A DNA stretch of 64,000 nucleotides from Blastocatellia bacterium (GTDB lineage: Bacteria; Acidobacteriota; Blastocatellia; UBA7656; JADIYM01). The stretch covers positions 1 to 64,000 of the forward strand of contig JADIYM010000039.1 in the NCBI GenBank assembly GCA_016705245.1, given 5' to 3'. Of this stretch, positions 58,374-64,000 are shown piece by piece (positions within the stretch are counted from its first letter, which is position 1; each line of letters opens with the position of its first letter). The position numbers were made by a program, and so were the translations under genes. The notes beneath the pieces are model-generated. The model did not search any database and was not told the DNA's origin. It saw only the letters and a program-made list of their open reading frames with translations.

Positions 58374-58399
58374 GAAGGCGCAAAGGGGCGAAGAGGCCA

Positions 58400-59743
58400 T
58401 CAGGTGAGATACCCCAACGCCCGAAGCTGTTCCTCGAGCGCCGCGTCCTCGTTGCCCTCGATCGCCGCGCCGCTGCCCGATCGCAAATTGGCCTTAACCA
58501 GCGTGGAGAGTTCCGCTACGACATCCGGATGCTCGGCCGCGACGTTGTGTGACTCCAGCGGATCGGCCTCGAGATCGAACAGCTTCACGGGCTCGTTCGC
58601 GGCGTGCATCTCGCGAAGCAGCCGCCCGCGCAGGTCCGCCTTGAGCGCAGCACCGGGGTTCTTGGCCAGCCGATCCTCGAAGGCTTTCAGCTTCTCGTCC
58701 GTGCAGTCGTCGTGGATGAACTTCCATCGACCCGTGCGGACGCCGGACAGCAATGGCTCGCCGAACGCGTCGTCGTTGAGATGGCCCGTGAAAAATGCCG
58801 GGCGCGCCTCGGACGCGGCCTCGCCGCGGATAAGAGGTGCAAGGGACCATCCTGCAAGCGGCAGCGCCTCTTCGCGCGGCGGCAGTCCCGCCAGCTCGAA
58901 AAGCGTCGGTAGGATGTCGACGGTCCGGACCTGCGCATCGACGCGTGTCCCGGCCGGCGCGGCCCACGGCGCGTGAAGGACGAGCGGAACACGGATGACT
59001 TCTTCTCGGCCGCCGTGAATCGGTCCGTGAAGCGGAGCAAGTCGGTGCAGGCCTTCACCGTGATCCGACAGCGCGACGACGATCGTCCGGTCGAGCTCGC
59101 CGAGGTCCGCGAGGTGGTCGACGAGCTCGCCGACCATTGCATCGGCACCGCGAGCGTTGCGGACGTAAAGCTCGCGGACGGCACTCCAGTCTCCGGAGTC
59201 CCACGCGTCGGCGAAGAGCCGCTCGCACGCCTTCCCGGTCGTGCCGTACGGCCAGTGCGCGGCGAAGGTGTGGAAAAAGAGGAACCAGGGCTTTCCGCGA
59301 GCCTTCTGCAGCCACTTCTTTGTCGCACGGTCGACGCGACCGGCGAACATCGACGTCTCGCAGCCGCGCCCGAGCCCCGTCGCGGCATTCGCGAACATCA
59401 CACCCTCGCCGTCGGCTCGGCCGGCGCTCTGCGCGGTACGGTAGCCCGCGGCGAAGCACCGCTCGGCGAGTGTCCGGGCGTCGGCCGCGATCGGTGTCTT
59501 GTACTGATGGTGCGCGCCGTGCTGCGACAGCCAGAGCCCCGTGAAGAGCGAGGCGTGCGACGGCGTCGTGAACGGCGCGGCCGACACGGCCTGCGAAAAA
59601 AGCGCGCCACCTGCGGCAAGCCGATCGAGATGCGGAGACGCGACGAGGTCGGCTTGCGGTCCCAGGAATCGCCGTTCGCCGATGGCCGCCAGGCAGTCGA
59701 ACCGAAGCGTATCGAGCGAGATGAGAAGGATGTTGGGAGTCAT
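58400..59743 (-). CDS. alkaline-phosphatase-superfamily (sulfatase-like) hydrolase with Thr nucleophile position
   Basis: A 447-residue enzyme of the sulfatase/phosphonate-hydrolase fold. The ATG at 59743 overlaps the end of the GT9 gene (ATGA). Metal-binding blocks are ISLDTLRFDCL near the N-terminus and VALSDHGEGLH at about 245; the activation-loop region reads APFTTPSHASLFTGLWLSQH. True sulfatases have Cys or Ser followed by x-P-x-R for formylglycine; here Thr sits at that place and His replaces the Arg, so formylglycine maturation is unlikely. A phosphotransferase or phosphodiesterase activity (as in Thr-dependent LtaS-like or phosphoethanolamine transferase relatives) is more plausible. 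No signal peptide or membrane helix is evident. The chain ends EEQLRALGYLT. Confidence 0.85.
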   Translation of the reverse strand: MTPNILLISLDTLRFDCLAAIGERRFLGPQADLVASPHLDRLAAGGALFSQAVSAAPFTTPSHASLFTGLWLSQHGAHHQYKTPIAADARTLAERCFAAGYRTAQSAGRADGEGVMFANAATGLGRGCETSMFAGRVDRATKKWLQKARGKPWFLFFHTFAAHWPYGTTGKACERLFADAWDSGDWSAVRELYVRNARGADAMVGELVDHLADLGELDRTIVVALSDHGEGLHRLAPLHGPIHGGREEVIRVPLVLHAPWAAPAGTRVDAQVRTVDILPTLFELAGLPPREEALPLAGWSLAPLIRGEAASEARPAFFTGHLNDDAFGEPLLSGVRTGRWKFIHDDCTDEKLKAFEDRLAKNPGAALKADLRGRLLREMHAANEPVKLFDLEADPLESHNVAAEHPDVVAELSTLVKANLRSGSGAAIEGNEDAALEEQLRALGYLT

Positions 59744-60928
59744 GCCGATGTCGTGGCCGGAGATCGATCGAGGGTCGCACGCGTCGCGACGACCACAGCG
59801 TCGACGCTGATCGTCGACAGGCAGAGGTGGTCGTTGCAAAGGTGGACGTAGCTATCGCCCGGCATACGATAACACGGGCTGCAGGGCAGATTCTGGAACA
59901 GGACGGTGTGCCGCGGGTCGCGCGGACGGTTGCGCGGAAGGTCGCTCGGGCCCCAGGGAACCACGACCGGAACGCCAAGCGCGACGGCGATCTGCATCGG
60001 TCCGCTGTCGTTTCCGACGAGGCAGCGCGAGCGCTCGAGGACGGCCGCGAGTTGCGGCACGTCGGTCGCTCCGACGAGGTCGACGAACCTGGCGCCGAGG
60101 GCGTCGGACAGGCGCGAGATCGTCGGCAGCTGTTCGTCGCGTTCGTCGGGCGCTCCGACGAGTGCAAAGGTGAGCGTCGGATCGGCAGCCGCGAGCTCGC
60201 GGACGACCTCCTCGAATCGCTCGACACCCCACTGCTTCCAGCGCATGACCTCGGACGTGCCGGCGTGAACGGCCACGAGCGCGCTGCCCGGCGCGACGCC
60301 GAGACCCAGGAGAAGCCGGTCGGCGGCGGCGCGGGCATCGGGCGCGATCGTGAAGAAAAGCCCCGGGTCGATGTGTTCGTCGGTTGCGCCGACGGCGCGC
60401 GAGGTGCAGGTATCGGTCGATCTCGTGTTCGTCGCGCTCCATGCGGGCCGGGAGGTTGTAGAGAAAGTCGTACAAGTTCGACCAGCCGGGGCTCGAGACG
60501 TGGCCGCACCGCCATGGAATTCCGGCTGCGGCTGTGAATGCGGCTTGTTCCGCCATCGCGACGTGAAATGCGTTGACGACGAGGTCAAAGCGCTCGTCGC
60601 GTAGACGCTGGTGATCGTTTCGCTGTCGATCGGCTGGAGCGCCAAGCGGCACGTCTATGACGCGGTTGATGATGTCGGGACCGAGGACTTCTTCGTTGCG
60701 GCGATTCGTGCCGACGGCGGCGATGATCTCGGCGCCGGGGAAGCGGCGGCGGATGGCTCGCAGGGCCGGGCCGTATAGCACGATGTTGCCGATGCCGGCG
60801 TAGAGCGGGACGAGGATCTTGCGGACGCGGTCCGGCTCGTAGGGCGGCGAGGGAAGGCGTGAGGCCTCGGCCTTCAGCCGCCGGTACTCCAGCTCACGTC
60901 CAACCTTGCGTGCAATTCTGACGAGCAC
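59740..60928 (-). CDS. glycosyltransferase family 9 (heptosyltransferase-like), one frameshift
   Basis: Transfers a sugar (ADP-heptose in LPS heptosyltransferases) to a lipid-linked acceptor at the inner membrane. The 5' frame (GTG at 60928) gives KILVPLYAGIGNIVLYGPAL then RAIRRRFPGAEIIAAVG and, at about 60440, LYDFLYNLPARMERDEHEID. Near 60395-60410 the frame shifts; the 3' frame reads ATDEHIDPGLFFTIAPDA, VAVHAGTSEVMRWKQWGVER and the GT9 motif VGNDSGPMQIAVALGVPVVV. The repaired product is ~396 residues. One indel in an otherwise conserved gene is likely a sequence error. The gene couples to the next one by a 4-base ATGA overlap. Confidence 0.83.
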
Positions 60929-60949
60929 CGGGGCACTTTACCATCCCGC

Positions 60950-61036
60950 CTCTGTGTCTCCGTGACTCTCTAGGCTCTGTGTGCGAAGCGTCTGAAGAGC
61001 TTCGCACACAGAGACACAGAGTCACAAAGGCACGGA
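60950..61036. repeat. family B inverted repeat
   Basis: GGCTCTGTGTGCGAAGCGTC faces GAGCTTCGCACACAGAGACA, with outer GTGTCTCCGTGACTC and GAGTCACAAAGGC units. It lies between two minus-strand genes and ends 3 bases before the stop codon at 61039. Confidence 0.85.
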
Positions 61037-61038
61037 GA

Positions 61039-62709
61039 TCAGTTGATGTACCCGAGCCCCTTGAGCTGGTCCATGATGTCGTCCTCTTCGGCGGCGCTGA
61101 ACGGGTCCACGCGGTCGGTCGACGCTGCCGCCTCGTTCGGACGGAACGTCACCGAGTGCTCCGCCGCGAACTCGAGCGTGAACAGATCCGCTACCGGACG
61201 CCCGTCCATGTCCTCGTTCAACGGCACGCCCAACGCATACAACGCCGTCGGGGCAACGTCCATCAACCGCGCGCCATTCACCTCGACGCCTTCGGCAATT
61301 CCCGGTCCAGCCGCGATGATGACACCATAGTCCGTGTGCGATCCGGTCGCGCCGTTGCAGACGGCGAAAATCTCCTTCGGCTCGAGGTGGCAAGACGGTA
61401 CGCCGATCGGCATGCACGTGACGATGTCGGGCGCGAACTCGAGGTACGGTCCCTCCATCACTTCCTCGCGACGGTAAACACGGTCGAACACGCGCTCTCC
61501 GCTCGGATAAGTCAGCGTCTTGAGGTCCGCCATGACGCGGTCGCGCACGTTCTCGTAGTTCTCAGGCTCGACGATGCCCTGCGGCTCGCGCCCCTTCAGG
61601 TTGATCCGCACTCCGCGCGGCACGAGCGCGTACGCAACGGTCTTCGACCAGTCGATGTTCTCGATGATGCGGTCGATGTTCGATCGCTTCGTCGCCATCT
61701 GGCCGGATTTCATATCCGAATCGAGCGCCGTCTCGGGAGCGCCGAACAGTGTGTCACGTACGGCGCGTGCCGTGTCGAGCAGTCCAACTGACTCGAGCAG
61801 GTCGCGCGTTGCGTACCGGACCTTCTGGCTGACGTCCTCGACGATGAACGACGTCAGGTGGCCCATCTCGATCAGGTACCGGTTGATGTAGACGTACGTG
61901 TTCTGCGGGCCGAACCCGTGGTCCGACACGATGTAGACCTGCGTGTCGGGCCCGACGGTCTCGACGAGCCGGCCGATCTCGACGTCGACGGCTTCGTAGA
62001 CCCGGCGGATGACGTCGCCGAATCGGGCGCCTCGCTCCGCGTTCCAGGCCGGATGCTGCGGGTCCATGTCGGCCCAGAAGTAGTGCTGCGCGCGGTCGGT
62101 TTCGGTGAAAACCATCATCGCGAAATCGAGGTCGTGGGTCTCGAGCAGGTACTTCATCGCGGCGCCGCGCAGCTCGGTCGAGCGCAGCAGTTCGTCGCGC
62201 ATCTGCTCGCGCGGGATGTGCTTCGAGCGGAGGTCGATGATGTAGTCGCCGGTGTGGGCGATGACGTCCTTGATGAGCCCCTTCGGGTGCGTGAAGTCAC
62301 TGTCGATGCTCGGCGAGAGCATTCCGCCGATGAGGAATCCGTTGACCTCGACGGGCGGGTACGAACACGGGACGTTCATCGCGCCGACGCGCATGCCGTC
62401 GCGGCTGAGGATCTGCCAGATCCGTTCGTACCGGATGTCGCGCGCGTTGACGACCGACATCCGGTACTCGGTGAGGTTCTTGCGGATAAGGGCGTTGAAG
62501 ATGCCATGTTTGGCGGGGTTGACGCCCGTCGTACAGGAGGTCCAGCCGGGGAAGCTGTTCGGGATGACGGTGGACTCGAGGGGTCCGTGTGCGCCGCGTT
62601 CGAGCATGCGGGCGATGTTCGGGAGGCGGCCTTCGGCGACCCAGGGGTCGATGAGGTCGAAGGTGGCGCCGTCGACGCCGATGATGAGGACTTTGGGCTT
62701 CTTCGTCAC
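61039..62709 (-). CDS. alkaline phosphatase family protein (type I phosphodiesterase/nucleotide pyrophosphatase)
   Basis: A 556-residue metal-dependent hydrolase. I place the start at the GTG at 62709 (TKKPKVLIIGVDGATFDLID); the longer frame to 62769 only reads repeat sequence. Blocks: IIGVDGATFDLIDPWVAEG (metal Asp), VIPNSFPGWTSCTTGVNPAK (nucleophile Ser/Thr region), TETDRAQHYFWADMDP, YIVSDHGFGPQN (metal Asp-His) and NGATGSHTDYGVIIAAGPGI (metal His). It belongs to the AP-superfamily group often found in polysaccharide loci of Acidobacteriota and Planctomycetota; the physiological substrate is unknown. No signal peptide is obvious. The chain ends MDQLKGLGYIN, the same tail as its neighbours. 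Confidence 0.88.
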   Translation of the reverse strand: MTKKPKVLIIGVDGATFDLIDPWVAEGRLPNIARMLERGAHGPLESTVIPNSFPGWTSCTTGVNPAKHGIFNALIRKNLTEYRMSVVNARDIRYERIWQILSRDGMRVGAMNVPCSYPPVEVNGFLIGGMLSPSIDSDFTHPKGLIKDVIAHTGDYIIDLRSKHIPREQMRDELLRSTELRGAAMKYLLETHDLDFAMMVFTETDRAQHYFWADMDPQHPAWNAERGARFGDVIRRVYEAVDVEIGRLVETVGPDTQVYIVSDHGFGPQNTYVYINRYLIEMGHLTSFIVEDVSQKVRYATRDLLESVGLLDTARAVRDTLFGAPETALDSDMKSGQMATKRSNIDRIIENIDWSKTVAYALVPRGVRINLKGREPQGIVEPENYENVRDRVMADLKTLTYPSGERVFDRVYRREEVMEGPYLEFAPDIVTCMPIGVPSCHLEPKEIFAVCNGATGSHTDYGVIIAAGPGIAEGVEVNGARLMDVAPTALYALGVPLNEDMDGRPVADLFTLEFAAEHSVTFRPNEAAASTDRVDPFSAAEEDDIMDQLKGLGYIN

Positions 62710-62740
62710 GGGGATGGATGATAGCAGGGGAGGGAAAGAA

Positions 62741-62848
62741 GAGCTTCGCACACAGAGGCGCGGAGACACGGAGGCACGGAGTCAGTTAAACGGGTAATGC
62801 AAATCAGTCTCCGTGTCTCTGTGACTCGGTGCCTCTGTGTGCGTAGCG
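62741..62848. repeat. family B repeat arms around a ~15-base centre
   Basis: The left part (62741-62786: GAGCTTCGCACACAGAGGCG then GGAGACACGGAGGCACGGAG) faces the right part (62802-62848: CTCCGTGTCTCTGTGACTCG then GCCTCTGTGTGCGTAGCG). Unlike other family B copies, the GAAGAG-GCTTCG tips point outward, so the copy is inverted inside-out. It lies between two AP-superfamily genes. Confidence 0.8.
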
Positions 62849-62861
62849 TCTGTGTTCCGCT

Positions 62862-64000
62862 TCAATGCATGTACCCCAGCCCTCGCAGCTTCTCCTTGAT
62901 CGCGTCGTCGTCGTAGGCTTCGCCGTCGTCGGCCGAGATCGTTGCGTCGGGAGTGACCTTCTTGACTGGCCGGGATTGAGGCACCGAGCCTTCCCGAAAC
63001 AGCTCTAGCGCCACCCTTCCGTCCAAGTCGTCCGGCACGCCGATCCCGAGCATGTGCATTGCCGTCGGACACACGTCCACGATTGACAGCGGCCCGAGTC
63101 CGGATCGCGCCTCCACGTCCGGCCCCGCGACGACCCAGATGCCACGCCGCGTGTGATGAAAATAGGGCACGTCCACCGGCGTTCGCACCGGCGTGTCGAG
63201 AATCCGCCCCGTCAATCCGAGCGACTCGCGTGAAGTCGAGACGAGCAGGTCCGGCGCACGATCACGGAACGGCCCGTCGTAGACTTCTCCCGCGTCTGCA
63301 CCACGACGCCGTCCTGCAATCGCAACAGGTCTGCGACGAGCTGGCGAGTCTCCTCGTAGGCCTCCGGCCCGATGGCACCAAGCGGTTCGCGGCCCTTCAG
63401 GTTCAGGTACACACCCGACCCGTACCCGAGATCCACGAAGAAACACGTCGTGTTCGCCCAATCGATGAGCGCCTCGGATAGCCGCGGCTGCCTTCGTCCC
63501 TCGCGCCCGAAATCGAGCGTCCGATTCGCACGACGCTGCCTCAGTGCCTCGGCGAGTCCGCGGGTGACGCGGTTCTTCACGATCGCATTGTCGACGAGTG
63601 GAGAACGCTTGAGCCGATCGACAATGCCGAGCGCTCGGTCTTCGGCGGTTGACCGCACGTCTCGCCGTCCAAGCAGTCCACTGCGCCAGAAGAGCGCGTT
63701 GACGTGAAGGAACTCCCGGACATTCGTCATGCCGTGATCCGACACGAGCATCACCGTGTCGTCCGCATCCAGGCGCGACATCATCTCGCCGACGTGTGCG
63801 TCGATGCGCCGGAACATTTCGCGGTGTGCGTCCGGCTCCGTCGGATGGGTGTGGAAGATGCCGTCCGATGCGCGGAAAACCGTCATGAACACGCGCCACG
63901 GGGCGTGATCGAGCATGTGCAGCGCGAGCCGCGCCTCGTCATCCGGCAGATTCACCGAGCCTTCGAGGTCGCGAAGCACTTCCCAATCGATGACGAGTCC
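62862..64000 (-). CDS. second alkaline phosphatase family protein, 3' part, one frameshift, cut by window edge
   Basis: The C-terminal ~380 codons of a relative of the gene at 61039; the N-terminus lies beyond 64000. Upstream frame: DHAPWRVFMTVFRASDGIFH, MLVSDHGMTNVREFLHVNAL (metal Asp-His) and YGSGVYLNLKGREPLGAIGP. Near 63290-63300 the frame shifts and continues AGEVYDGPFRDRAPDLLVST, WVVAGPDVEARSGLGPLSI, VPDDLDGRVALELF and the end KEKLRGLGYMH. The ordering of motifs matches the neighbouring gene, indicating an old tandem duplication. The substrate is unknown. Confidence 0.82.

Noticed and set aside
8308..58390. Family A hairpins as simple rho-independent terminators
   Set aside because: No T-tracts follow them, and copies also lie between divergent genes where no transcript should end.
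61039..62769. Start of the AP-family gene at 62769
   Set aside because: The extra 20 residues translate a family B repeat; the GTG at 62709 directly precedes the conserved KPKVLIIGVDG.

Overview
The window is high-GC bacterial DNA with 33 recognisable genes, tightly packed, and an inverted repeat in most intergenic gaps of any size. No rRNA or tRNA was seen, so taxonomy is inference only. Secreted Reg_prop sensor kinases, IPT/HYDIN and FG-GAP surface proteins, M36 and S9 peptidases, a serine beta-lactamase-fold hydrolase and abundant dispersed intergenic repeats would fit an Acidobacteriota-like or similar deep-branching environmental lineage, probably from a metagenome assembly. Several genes carry single-base frameshifts. 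Two stretches (about 1-5,400 and 34,250-36,580) are so damaged that sequencing or assembly error is the first explanation.

Layout. 1-5,400: broken one-carbon block, with formate-tetrahydrofolate ligase (minus) and an NAD-linked formate dehydrogenase cluster (plus) whose catalytic subunit is split and lies in permuted order around NuoE- and NuoF-like subunits. 5,400-6,060: repeat-only gap. 6,063-8,177: oligopeptidase B-like S9 peptidase. 8,490-11,856: complete proline operon proB-proA-proC. 12,239-13,135: fatty acid desaturase. 13,242-14,489: moeA, which could serve the Mo-dependent formate dehydrogenase. 14,529-18,301: peptide ABC importer genes oppA-oppB-oppC without ATPase genes. 18,570-22,031: small membrane protein, an unknown ORF and a ParA/ParB pair whose ParA carries a MerR-like DNA-binding head.

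22,266-25,319: M36 metallopeptidase with a five-unit C-terminal repeat module. 25,713-29,250: very large helical DUF4388 protein (two frameshifts). 29,321-30,829: broken AMP-dependent acyl-CoA ligase. 31,013-34,236: secreted DUF11 protein and serine hydrolase. 34,250-36,580: G/C homopolymer stretch. 36,727-40,548: periplasmic-propeller histidine kinase plus LuxR-type response regulator. 40,799-44,996: secreted 14-repeat FG-GAP protein ending in the same five-unit module as the M36 peptidase. 45,115-48,392: SRPBCC protein, membrane protein, ispG with a CDGSH Fe-S protein, and a lipoprotein. 48,602-52,782: metH and a DUF6483 gene. 52,910-56,650: IPT/Calx-beta/HYDIN secreted protein. 56,769-64,000: minus-strand envelope polysaccharide cluster (flippase, GT9 glycosyltransferase, three alkaline-phosphatase-superfamily enzymes sharing a C-terminal LxxLGY tail).

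The most notable structure not explained by genes is a set of intergenic inverted-repeat families (called A to F here). They sit between genes in every orientation and often begin a few bases from a stop codon.
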